64,000 nucleotides of DNA from Setaria digitata (Eukaryota; Nematoda; Chromadorea; Rhabditida; Setariidae), in assembly GCA_003640385.1 (NCBI GenBank), contig RCAB01000017.1, forward strand, positions 1 through 64,000. The letters are read 5' to 3'. The position numbers and the translations under genes were made by a program. Positions 13,101 to 24,331 of this stretch are shown piece after piece; position 1 is the stretch's first letter, and every line of letters starts with the position of its first letter. The notes beneath the pieces were generated by a model that ran no database searches, was not told the DNA's origin, and worked only from the letters and a program-made list of their open reading frames with translations.

Positions 13101-16100
13101 TTGCAGGTGTAATTATGTGCTTCCGACTGCAAATGTGATAATGATAACAAAACTGTTTGGTCAGGCACGACCGTGACGACACGCTGCAACGCAAGCAGTA
13201 AGCTACAGGGCACCATTTCAATAGCCATTAATTTATTGACACTATTTTTAACCCATCAGTCAGTGACAGTTATTTAGTAGCTATTAAGCGGTCAACCGTT
13301 TTCGAAAAGTACAAGGATTTGAAGGAATCCAGTTAGCTCAAACTCCGTGGCAGTATTGTGGATTTGGTACTTGTGTCGAGTGACAATAGGACTCATCTCT
13401 TGCTCCTCGCATTAATATTAAAACTGTTGCTCTGTTATCTTAAATTTCCAAAATTTTTGATGCAAAAAAAAAACAACTGCCTGAAATTTTTAACGGCAGC
13501 AATTACGACCGTAAAATTTTATGCTGATGGCAGTTTGTCCAGTGTGTAAAGTTGACAGCGTGAAAAAACGGCTCACATGGCGTGGTTTATTACATGGGAT
13601 ATTTTGTTTTCCATGTGGTATCTACTGCTGCATGAATAGTCGTGTATGGTTTTGTCCATTGTGCACCAACGAGGTAAGGACGTTTTTTTTTTCTCCGTCT
13701 TAATCTGAGTTACTAATATATGTCATTTCTAGGATACATCTGATCATCATTACTACACTTCGATACTTTTAAATTGCTAGAAGGGCAGCTAAAGTTTAGG
13801 AATGTACAAGAATAACTATTAAGTTGAATAAAAAAGATTTCACTAGAAATATTTTGTAAAAAAAAAAGATCTGCAGGTTTCATTCCAGATCAACTATTCA
13901 AATGGAAGAGAACCATCGTTTAATCGAGATTATCGCTGCTATAGATCATTCAGGAAAGTCAACGATACTGATAACAGAGAAGATCGAGAACAGAATATTT
14001 CTAGCACTCAACCTTCTACTAGTTATAGGTGCGCAAGCGCTGGTGGTAAAAATTCTATAATTCTCCAATATCCAATTAATTCTCCAATGGCAGTTTAACG
14101 TTATACTTTCTGTTCAATTATTTCTTACGTCAAACTTCTCACTCAAAACGTAAGCAGTTTGGAAGCTTTATGTCAAGATCTACTGCTGAAAGATTTGCTT
14201 TTTGCTTGTTTCGTTCCGACTATCTTAAAAATAACAACTTCTTAAACTTCTATGCGAGAATTCATACCTTTGATTAATTTCCAAGGGAAAAACCAAAAAA
14301 TAACACCTTTAGTTACGCTAAAAAATTTATGAAAAAGGTTCTAAAGTGAAGTATACTACTAAAAAGTGAAGTACACTACTTTGAAATTGTGGTTGACCTG
14401 ACATCTTTTAACATTTAAAAAATTCTTTGCTGCTTTATTTCCGTTGCTATTTGAACTCGAACTTAATTATCAATTATTTTTATAATATTTCATACAATAT
14501 CCCTTACCATTATTTACCTTTATTTTAATGCAACCTAAATTTTCTCATTTTGAGAAAATGGGATATTAAAGGCTGCAAAGATAAAGATAAAATTATCATT
14601 GATGATGTAATGAATTATTAAGATAACTCCTTTGCCCGCAACAAATGATTCAAAATTTATAAACTGATATGAATTATTTCGTCTTTATTTCGTCTCTGCT
14701 CATTGTGCGTAAATATGCCATTTCTTCATTTTAAATAATCGGACAAGTACTTGAGAAAATAAAGTAAAAATCCTTATTATCTGCGTTTCAACTTAACTTT
14801 GATATTTTTCATTTAGGAATGGAAACCGATCGATAAGCAAACTTTAATGTATTTCCAAAGTATTCGTATTATTTAAAATTTTTTGCTAAAAAAGGATGGT
14901 GATTGATGGCAGTGCACTTAATAAAAAGAGGGCTAAAGCAATTCTACTCATTCGAAGACTGTTTAGATTGATAATTATATTTGAAAATCGAATTCTTAGT
15001 GAATAATATCAGTCCTTAGACATTATAAGTATTCTATGGATATGTATGCATAAGTATTTGTTTAGCTGCCAGTATAAAACTAAACATTCTTGAAATCTAA
15101 CTGTATTCTTGAATTCTCATTGTAGTAAACACTCTAAATAATTCCTTTTTTTTCACTGAATGTTTTGGAATGAATAACTAGTGGAAATCTGTATGGAAAA
15201 ACTTGAAAAAAAAAAAAACACCCTTAAAAAGTTAGTAGTTCTTGTCAACTTTTTGGTGTCCTCATTTGAATTCCAGAATACGATAGCATAAAAATTTAAC
15301 TTACCATTACTCCTTCGATTCATCTGCTCTCTTTCTTGCTCCAATGCCTTTAATTTTGCTCCATAAGCTTTCGATCTTATCAATGCTCTTCGTTCTACTT
15401 TTGAAGCACCCAGTGAATCTCTTAGTAAGCCGATATGTTCTTCATATATCATTGTATCTGTCTCCAGCAATTCTATATATTGATCCTGAGCTTCTAGAGC
15501 TTCTGTGAAAAGTTAAATCTTGAATTTTTTAAAATTAGGGAAAAAGTAAAATTTATTTTATATTGCTCTGACTCTGTATAATTAAACACAGTCAAGCCAC
15601 CAATAAACAATAATGGGAATCACATACCTTTCAGCCGTTGAACATCATCAAGAATGGATACTTTTTGTTCCAGTAAAATATTCGCTGTTTGTTGTGCTTC
15701 TTCCAAATCATCCGCCAACCGAACAACTAAGCCTCTATCATCATCCAGCTTTGAATGAAGTTTCTTACATTCCTCTTGCCTTGCATCTAGTGCTTCCCAC
15801 GCATCATGCAGTTTTTCCCTAAATTTCCTCTACATATGAAGGAGAAAGATAAAAGGAATTGTTGGAAGTATGAACATTTCCACAGAAAGTAATTCACTAA
15901 ATGGATAACTCGTGTCACTGTAAAATTGAGGAAGATTTTACTACAACATAATGCATAAATTCTGAGGAAAAAGAGTTCTTTATAGAAGCACGGACTACAT
16001 TAATATTTGTGAAAAATACTTATAAGAATTAAGGAGTTTTAGGAGGCGAGCATTTTCCTCCAGTGTCCATTCACGATCTGCTCTAAGCGTTTCAATGCTC

Positions 16101-19100
16101 GCATTCAAATGTTCAATCTAAAAGACAGAGCCTATTAATTCCGCATAAGTTTTTCAGAAGTATGCTTTTCTTCCAAGCTTCCTTCAATCTGGAGGTTTTG
16201 AATTTCTGTTCTCCAAATGTATGTTTTATCAAAAGCCCCAGAAGTCTTAAAACTCGTAATAAGCAACCTTATCGCCATGTTCCACATTCATTGTTGCAAC
16301 TTTATCTTCCAAATCCCGAATCTTGCCCTGCATAGAAGCACGAGCCTTCAGCACTTCATTTCGCCCATCTCGACGTGCTTCATCTAGCTTTGTTTGAAGC
16401 TGAAAATTGAGTCGTTACGAAACAGAGCCTGAATAATGATAACTTTCAAACTGCGCGTTAAGTGGTGAAAAATGCAAACTGGAAAGTTCAATAAACCGAG
16501 TACAAAACCGTGATGAAATAAGAATTACGCCTCTCGACATATTACAAAGTTTACACCCCGAAAAAACCAAGCAGCTTCATTTCTTAGTTCTTCTCACTGC
16601 TAGCTAGCCATAATCGCTAAGGATGGGAAGGGGTGCGGAAATCACGGATGTTTCAGGGAGATTAAGAACTAGCTACTGGAGAGAGAACTTAAAGAGCAAG
16701 GCTGAAAGCTGACAATGGAAAATGAAGCCCAAGTGATGGCAGAACTGTCAGGAGGTAGAACAGTAGGTACCACTCTATAAAATGGGTGATTAAGGTATGA
16801 CGCAGTGCAACAAGTCGTCCTGAACATGCCACAATGAAAGTAATCTGGGCATCAGCCGCCCACTCGAAAAGTTGCAAATAACCTGACAAAAGCGACTCTC
16901 TACATCATTAGCACATTTCTCCATTTCCTGGATCGTTTCCCTCAGCTGATCATTTTCGGTTGTTAAGTCAATGATTGTCTGGGTAATGTTATCCTCTCCT
17001 TCTTGGCCACTACCTGAATTGAGTCATTCAGTCCTGCAAGTCATACTTTCAGAATTTGCAGTTTGACTATGGAACTCCAATTTTAAACATTTTCAATTTA
17101 AGTGAAATCTTACCGTTTTCAAATTCTTTACGAGGCGGCAAATCAAAAGTCACTTTCTTCCTGTGTTTTTTTCTATGCAAACAAGATGCGCTGCCTCCGT
17201 CGTCAACATCAAGGTCGTCCTGGTTAGCAGTATCCTGAGTTACTGAACTGCATTCCTCACTTGGATCAACTGGCGGAGGGGAACCTGAGCTACCTAGATA
17301 AGCATTCTTCAACTGCCTTGTATTATATAAACATGTAATTACAAGTATAAAATCCACGTTCTCCACAAACGTCTCTGGACATCTGCAGAATATACCCAGT
17401 TCAAATTATCAACTAACCCGGTTTGACACGCACAACAGCATGTCCGGGAGAGAACGAATCACGTTGATGTCGTCGCTCCTTCGACGATAATGAAGGAGTA
17501 AATGGGGATTCAAAAATATACGCTGCTTCGGTTTCCGTTGAATCTTCGCGTGTCGCCCGCTTGTCCAAATCATGAAATTAGGAATTTCTAGAAGGAAATC
17601 CAAAACTACGAGTCGGACATGGAAAGTGTCATAATAAAGGTTTCATTCTGTTAAATAACAAAACATTTCTTGATCTTCCATAAAAAGCAACATAACCGAT
17701 CAAAATGTACAGAAGCACTAGACCTCAATCCTACTACCTAAGGTCAGCGAGAAGTCATTTACTTTGTAACAGTAAGTGTAGAACAGTAAATGGTACAGGT
17801 ACATTTTCGTAAAGAAGGGATGCATGCATCTCAAAAATAATTCCAAGTTACCAGTAGCTTTTGCTGTATGATGTGGAAAGCTTTAGCTTTTGCTTGTACA
17901 AGTTCTTCCTGTTCACGGCACATTTCTTGGAGATCAATAATATGGCTTTCTTTTTCAAGTATCGTATTATTCAATTCCATTATTTTCATGTCCTGCGAAA
18001 GCTAATTATTAATTATTTATATTTCAAAGCACGAAAAATTGCCACTTCAAAATCACCATTTAGTTTTCGAGATTATATAAACCTGTATCTTTCCTTTTCT
18101 AATTGAGATTGATTTTTTTTCTCTTTAAATTGAAATTTGCACCGTATTGCTTGACCTTTATATAAAGAAGTACAAATTATCTTGCTAGTTGGAACTTATT
18201 CCGGTCGATGGAGATTCTCTATAAATAAAGAGTCTAGAATAAATTATTTTCGTCAACCTTTTCGATCAGTTGTGAATGAATGCGTTCTAGATCTCGACCA
18301 ATAATACTATCAACCTCAGCACGAGAGAGCTCACCAATCGGGCGACGAGCAGTTGCTGACTGCAGTTGTTCTTCGAGATTCTACAAAGTGTATTTTGTAA
18401 CGGAGACGTAAACAGGTGTAGAAATTATTAATTTTATAAAAATAAATCGTAAATAACACATGGATCATTCGTCATATCATTCAAGTGTAATTTTAATAAT
18501 AAGACTGAGAAAATTAATGGCTTATATACCAAAGGATAAAAATACGAATGAAATGTCTGAAGGCTTAGGTTAGGAAGAATTGAATTCAAAGAGTTTTAGC
18601 TCCACTGATAACACAATTTAGGGCAGTTGTTATTTTATTACACATACTGTGAATGCTTAAGTTTTAAACTTCTTAAAGATTACTTCTTTAAAATTTTCCC
18701 TTATCAGAATTTAAAAATGGCAGTACTCAGTTGAAGGGAACAGTAGTCTTAACTGAATCTCTCTTTCTCGATTTCAGATGCAGCTGCTGCTTCCGAGATT
18801 CTTCGCACCTAATGGAGGAATTTTTCGGATGGAATAATTCTCCAACTTATTGTTTAAAGGACATAACAATGACACTATGGTGAAGGAAGAGACAAAGCAG
18901 CAATTGAATTTAAACAGAAATCAGTTCGCTGATCGGGAATTTATTAATTATAGTGATAAAATACTAAAGAATGAGAAGGAAGAAATACTGACTCTAACTT
19001 TGATGGCATAATCGTTTAGTCTCGTTAACTTGTCATTCAGACGTTCTTGTACCTCTTCTTTTCGTCTACTTTCATCTTGTAGCTTGTGAGCCAATTTTAG

Positions 19101-19482
19101 AACATGTTCTTGCAGAGCCTGCAAAACTCAACGATTCTAAAGGTTACAAATTTCAAAAGCGAAATTTCTAGTTCTTTTTAAAATTGCTTTCGGTGTACAG
19201 ATGTTATTGCACTAAGCAATCCCTTTACGTACAACATCGCTGAATTTCTCGCTAAAGCATCAGCTCCAGAATCGCAAAATTGTAAAGAGAATTTGCAAGT
19301 TCACAAGGTCTTCATAATTCATCTTTAGTTTGTAGAATCAAGCAGGTAAACAACAGAAGTGAAATTTAATAACTTTGAATGAACTAGAAAGTTGCAATTC
19401 TGACCTTAACTTCGTTTGCTTTGTTAGTCAATTGTTCGTTGTAGGCCACGCACTGTGCACAGGTAGTTAATGTTGCTGCCAT
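859..19482 (-). CDS. Very large multi-exon coiled-coil protein
   Basis: I do not recognise the family. Exons, high to low: 19482-19405, 19118-18993, 18380-18258, 17992-17852, 17559-17418, 17284-17114, 17013-16883, 16399-16268, 16117-16020, 15827-15628, 15502-15305, 11202-10958, 10800-10703, 10584-10233, 10006-9830, 9589-9374, 9111-8821, 8617-8184, 7669-7431, 7126-7053, 6664-6464, 6256-6119, 6059-5696, 5625-5447, 5267-5100, 4839-4687, 4476-4351, 3777-1661, 1424-1367, 1109-859. Exon lengths agree with splice phase throughout, giving about 2,450-2,475 residues. The start ATG (19482) opens MAATLTTCAQC. Nearly all of the protein is Glu/Lys/Gln/Leu heptad sequence; one 2.1-kb exon encodes about 700 residues. 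A non-coiled segment (exons at 17.5-17.1 kb) has SPPPVDPSEE and KKVTFDLPP. No membrane segment or catalytic domain is seen. A golgin-, centrosome- or motor-tether-like scaffold is plausible but is inference. The exon at 6059-5696 may hide a 54-base in-frame intron (donor GTGAAT). The 17559 acceptor is weak and the 3' end is uncertain. Confidence 0.85.
7131..7173. repeat. 43-base poly(A) homopolymer at a splice acceptor
   Basis: An uninterrupted run of 43 A on the plus strand. On the sense (minus) strand it is a 43-T polypyrimidine tract that ends in TATAG, directly before the exon at 7126-7053 of the coiled-coil gene. Its length is likely variable between individuals and error-prone in assembly. 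Confidence 0.9.
11203..15304 (-). other. 4.1-kb intron of the coiled-coil gene
   Basis: The exon ending at 15305 stops in phase 1 (donor GTAAGT) and the exon starting at 11202 resumes in phase 1 after GCTCCAG, giving RRSN-ESPITDEK across the junction. This supports one gene rather than two. The intron carries a plus-strand BRI3-like gene at 13521-14098. The rest (11.2-13.5 kb and 14.1-15.3 kb) shows only unsupported short ORFs and a short direct duplication near 14345-14385. Confidence 0.65.
13521..14098 (+). CDS. BRI3-like small membrane protein, nested gene
   Basis: Exon 1 (13521-13673) encodes 51 residues opening MLMAVCPVCKVD. It has a CPVC knuckle at residues 6-9, a hydrophobic stretch GLLHGIFCFPCGIYCC at about 22-37, and a second knuckle CPLC at 45-48. 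This Cys-knuckle / FP-G-CC membrane core / Cys-knuckle order is that of the Brain protein I3 (BRI3) family, small endomembrane/lysosomal proteins of poorly defined function. The ATG is the first after an in-frame TAA nine bases upstream. A GTAAGG donor follows GAG in phase 0. The best second exon is 13889-14098 (acceptor ATTCCAG), 70 codons including TAA, polar with many Arg/Asn/Ser. An alternative short last exon, 13733-13780, encodes 15 residues ending in TAG. The gene lies on the opposite strand inside an intron of the coiled-coil gene. Family assignment rests on motif memory only. Confidence 0.65.
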
Positions 19483-20944
19483 ATTATTTTTTGATTGTAA
19501 TGTTGGAAATTATGGTTAGTACATTAAAATAAAGAAAAAATGTTTTAGCGATAAAATAAATGATTATACCCCTGGAAGAAAAAAATTTTTTAAACTCCAC
19601 AAACTGATATAACTCGTGTCATTTTACTGCACAACAGCACATCAAATGATCTCCTCAATCGAATTTCTCGATCTTATGAGTTTTAGCGATTCAGTTTCAG
19701 TAAATGACAACTGTCGCTATGGCTGGAAAATAAAGAGCAAAATTCGAGCGAACTGTTTCGGAAATAAATAAAGTCAGATGAATGATAGTTAACACTCCTT
19801 GAACTGCATCCTTTCTTACGTGGGAATAATTGAAACTACTGATAAACCCATTGTTACACGGTTCAATTCATAAATTATTGTTGTCAACTTGATAATTATT
19901 CAATCCGGAAGTGCAATGAATAGTGGAAAAGAAACGAAAAAGGAAAATCGAACAAAGTGTTTCGATTGTTTATCTCGAGATCGAGCAATTCTGCTCCGAA
20001 ATCATTGGCTCTTTTGTGCATTAGTGATCCTTACAGAAGCTCAAATGTTAAAGGAAAAGATGGAAAGAAAACAGAATTTGTTGATGGCGTCAATTCAGAG
20101 CGTTGAAGAAGATGAAACATCAGTAAATGTTACATTTTTCAATTTCTCGACTCCAGCAAACTCAAGCATGGTACCGCTCTATCTCATGTCAGTAATGGCC
20201 TCGAGAAAACTCGACATCCATGCATATACAATTTAAAACAAGCTCGTACTTGAATTATGTGAGGGTCACAGGTGAGGGTCTACATGAAAAATGATCCACA
20301 AAGACAAAGGTAATGATGAAGAGTGGATAGTTCAAACTCAACTGAATTCAATGTAAATTCCAAACGATCGAATTTTTGTGGACTGAATAAAGTGGCACTA
20401 ATTGGAACGGTGCCAAGTTTCAACTTGTCCCAGTTCCCTGCTTTCATATAAAATTTGTTGGAGTGACTGGTGGACGGAATGAAAGTGATAGAGCTGATCA
20501 CTTATCAAAGTATCACAAAGGTTATAAGGAGAACGTGTTCAAGGATAGGTCAAGCGTGAAAGACGTAGAATCCGAAGACAACAAAGATTCAAGGAAGCGA
20601 GAGAATAGAGGGACTAGCGTTAATTTGAATATAACGGGAAGTAAGTAAGGCAGTGTGAAGATGTCTAGAACGATAAACGGCTGTAGTGATAAGGTCCGTA
20701 GAAAACAATGTAGTTCCGGATAGAGTACGCTGCTCGATCGGTTAGTCGGTTGCGGTACGTTAGTGCTGCTGGATAAATCGATTGAAGTTTATTGGTAGTG
20801 CTGAATCGATCAGCCGGTCGAGAAGAAATTGCCTCTATTGTTAGATGACGAGAGTAGCAGCTGTTGAAAAAAAGGGAAGAGAGGAATTTCTGTAATTTCA
20901 TGTACCGGACGGTTTCGGTTCCAGTGATATGTTTGTTGCAGGAA
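19483..20944. other. Intergenic region between divergent genes
   Basis: About 1.5 kb separates the start of the minus-strand coiled-coil gene from the plus-strand aldo-keto reductase and should hold both promoters. Two short plus-strand ORFs (19889-20236 and 20463-20648) have no recognisable domain and no convincing splice context. No TATA box stands out. The sequence TTTGTTGCAG at 20931-20940, just before the reductase ATG, is a good 3' splice site and could accept a spliced leader or a 5'UTR exon. Confidence 0.5.
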
Positions 20945-22943
20945 ATGGTGTCACTGATAAAACTGAATTCAGGATATCATATCCCGTCCATTGGCTTGGG
21001 CACTTGGCTCGCACAGCCTGGCCAAGTTGGAAATGCAGTCAGAGTTGCTCTGAGCAATGGTTATCGACATATCGATTGTGCCCATGTGTACCGGAATCAG
21101 GTTGAAGTGGGTGAAGGACTTGCTGAGGTCTTCAAGACCGGAAAGTTGAAGGTAGCAATAAATTGAAACGAAAACTTCTTCACTCCATCTTGACATCTGA
21201 AAATATGAAATTTCATTACGGCAAACTTTTTTGGCTGAGTATTACTCTGAAGTATTAATTTTAACTGTTTTAAATATGAAACATATTCTTTATAAATTAT
21301 AAATTCATTATTAGAGAAAAGAGATTTCAGCGTGCTGATGTATTTATCACATCGAAAATATGGAATACTTTTCATTCTTATGAAATGAGTAAAAAGGCTG
21401 TCGATATCATATTGAACGAACTTCGTCTCGATTATCTAGACTTATGTCTTATTCACTGGCCACAGGGATATGAAGAAAGCGGTGAATTTTTCCCCAAGGT
21501 TTTGTTTGACTTTTTTCGACTTTTATTCGCCTGTTAAATTGTTTGACCTGAATCTGCTCAGGCTAGAGAATAGTTTATAATGTATGAACGAATAAATGCA
21601 AAAAACGAATATAGCTTTAGTAAGTGGGGGTGGTGGAAGTGACTGTTTCGTAGGTTTGGTGCTGTCATTCCAAATATGTCACAGTGATCGATTCGAACAG
21701 TGTTTTAACTTCTTACTGCTTCATTTATAAATTGAAGTAGTTTTATATTTAATGATTCAGAGGCCAGATGGTGAGAAATTTAAGTATTCCAATGTCGATT
21801 ACCTGGACACATGGCGTGCTCTGGAAGAATGCGTGAAGATGGGAAAAGTCCGTTCTCTTGGGTTATCGAACTTTAATCACAAACAGATCCTCCGAGTGAT
21901 CAGTAACGGCACGATTAAGCCAGCTGTTTTGCAGGTTTTTCATATTGCATCTTGCCTCTTATTATTTTGAATGAGATCTTTAATTTATAGGCAATTTATA
22001 TACTCCAGTCTTCTAGGAGTTTTTCTTTCCTCCTAGGAGAGTTAATGCGTAATGTCCAAAGATGTTAATAAAATTTCGGGCTTGTCCAAAACATAGTCAT
22101 TTACTAAACTGAATTAATGGACTGAATTATAAAAGGCTTAAATAGTGAATGTTAACAGTAGTCCGTTAATAAGTAAATACAGGTTGAACTGCATCCGTAT
22201 TTCCAACAACGCAAATTACATGATTTTTGTGAAGAGCATGGAATAGTGGTAACTGCTTATAGTCCATTGGCCAATCCGTCGACACCATTCAGAAAAGAAG
22301 GAGATGCTGTTTTACTGAATGACCCTATTATTCTCAAACTTGCAGAAGTACACCATAAGTCAGCTGCACAGGTAATTTAGTCTTTCTTGTGGTGGCTAAG
22401 AAAGTTTTTGTGATGTCTCAAGTTGATTTGTTGAAGATGATTGTCTGTGCTAAAAATTTCATTCTTATTTAAACCTCTTCTAGTCTCATTTTTTAAAATG
22501 TTTTATTTAGTAAGGTGTGTTTTTCATTTTTCCATCTCAGTTTCACAGTTTGAAAAAAAAGAGATTTTTAATGTGGTCTTGTAATTTAGCATTAAACATA
22601 TAAAAACATATAAATTATACACAGTTAAAATAGTCTTTCAGATCGGTGTGATCAAACTAGACATCCAAATAAATATCGAAGTAAACTAGTGGATCTTTTA
22701 ACAACTTTCCAGAATTATATGAAATCTTTTCAGATAGCGCTACGTTGGGGAGTCCAGCGTGGGTTGGTCGTTATCCCAAAATCTGTGACTGAGAAAAGGA
22801 TTGTTGAAAATATCAACATTTTCGACTTTGAACTTAAATCCGAAGAAATGGCGTTGATCGATACTCTGGATAAAAATTGGCGTATTTTAGATCTTGCTAG
22901 AGATAGTGATCATCCTTTCTTTCCTTTCAATGAAAAATATTGA
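20945..22943 (+). CDS. Aldo-keto reductase (NADPH-dependent)
   Basis: Five exons, all joined in phase 0: 20945-21151, 21331-21498, 21761-21934, 22183-22371, 22734-22943, giving 315 residues, the usual size for the family. The protein should reduce aldehydes or ketones to alcohols with NADPH in the cytosol. The catalytic tetrad is visible: Asp44 and Tyr49 in [13 protein letters not shown], Lys78 in FITSKIW, His111 in LCLIHWP. Further signatures are PSIGLGTW near the N-terminus, GLSNFN, VELHPY, TAYSPL, and the cofactor-binding [12 protein letters not shown] with [10 protein letters not shown] after it. The chosen ATG puts the first beta-strand at the normal place; it lies four bases after a TTTGTTGCAG acceptor, which fits trans-splicing. 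The substrate cannot be told from sequence. The gene is intact and convergent with the MOLO1-like gene downstream. Confidence 0.93.
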
Positions 22944-24331
22944 ATTGCTCTACTAAGTTATTGAAAATAGAAAGAGTGAAGGGAAAAGAGAGTTCGGTAC
23001 TTTTTTAATTTCCGGTTCAAATTTTGGCCGACGAGACATAAATCTAGGGTGGTCTTCATAACATGAAGAGATAGGAAATATAGGCTAGAATAAAAAATAG
23101 AATTTTGCAGCTGAAAGGTTAAGATGGAATTCTCTTCTACTCTTTCTACTGAGCTGTTAAAAATAAAGTAATTTTGATGATTTGAGATGTTATATCATTG
23201 TTTGCTGGTTGTGGCATATTTATTGAGTTTTGTTCCTATTTTTTTTTATTATTCCTATGTTTTTCTCTTTTAAAATCCGAAAAATTAAAGATTGGCCTAC
23301 CAGAAACTATCTTGTGATGTCTCCACATAGGAGATTCTTCAAAAAAAAAAAATCATTTTGGAAACGTCTTGTTGCCAAAGTGTTAATCACTGAATATGAT
23401 TTTAAGTTCAATGTATTTGATCGAATTGAAAGATTTTATATTAGCCTACATTGGGGACATATTTTTCTTCAATTTTTTTCTGGTCTAAAAAGCTGCAAGG
23501 AGACTGATGTGAGTAAAAATTCATCATTCTATATTATGGATTAATTATTTTTCTTCTGTTTCATTCTTTAATTCCTTTTAAATTTAAAAGTCATAATGTA
23601 TTTATATGTCTTTACATACTACGACATTTTAAAACCGATAAAAACAGCTTTTAATTGTTAAGTGAACACCGATACATTGGTGTGAAAAAACTGAAGAATT
23701 ATTATGATGGAACATTCCATCAAAATGAAATATTACTGTTCCTTCCGTGAATATATAAATGACGTAGTGAAAAAGTAGTGGGAAATTTTACCAGCAAAGT
23801 TTTACCATTTTTTCTGTCGGGAAGACGAGTGGAGAGGTTGGCAAAAGAGGAGAAAATAAGTGGGTGGATGAATGATTTTCAGATGCTAATTCTTCAGTCA
23901 ACATCTGATTCTCTCTCTCTCTCTCTCCCTCTCTCTCTCTCTCAAGGAAAGGAAAAACTTGAAAATTCATTTCATCAAACAAAATTTGATGAAATAAATT
24001 TTCAGTGGTTTTGCAAATTACCATGGTGGTTTAGGACGATAAGCTGCTAGATTTATACTTTTTTCCCTGGTACTCATTTTTAGGAAATATGATTGGTGAG
24101 TAGTTTCTGGACGGATTATTACAATTAAAAGAAATCAATCTAGAATTTAAGTTGATTAAACAGCCTAAAAATCATATCGAAGTTGCCTTTTACATTATGA
24201 AATTTAATTTAGTTAAATTTTAAATTCAGTTGCACATCGAGCTCGATATGTAAACGGAATAGATACATTTTTCCAGGTTGCTGTAAAACTAACTGCTAAC
24301 GTCGATGTGACGTGGAGAAGGTAAAAGCTGC
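22944..24331. other. Convergent intergenic region with poly(A) signal and CT repeat
   Basis: This is 1.4 kb between the 3' ends of the reductase (plus) and the MOLO1-like gene (minus). An AATAAA at 23089-23094 is a likely polyadenylation signal for the reductase. A CT microsatellite lies at 23911-23943. An apparent 104-codon ORF at 23230-23544 is AT-rich, lacks an ATG at its nominal start and shows no domain. Confidence 0.6.
23911..23943. repeat. (CT)n microsatellite
   Basis: Sixteen and a half CT units with a single CC interruption, in the intergenic region 3' of the aldo-keto reductase gene. Confidence 0.9.

Noticed and set aside
19889..20236. A 115-codon plus-strand ORF between the coiled-coil and reductase genes
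   Set aside because: Weak charged/hydrophobic mix with no family resemblance. It occupies the shared promoter region and has no clear downstream partner exon.
20463..20648. A short Lys/Asp/Ser-rich plus-strand ORF before the reductase
   Set aside because: Simple composition and no ATG context or splice link to the reductase, whose own start is well placed.
23230..23544. A 104-codon ORF 3' of the reductase
   Set aside because: Opens in a T-rich run without an ATG at its nominal start, is Phe/Lys-rich as expected from AT-rich DNA, and lies after the likely poly(A) signal.
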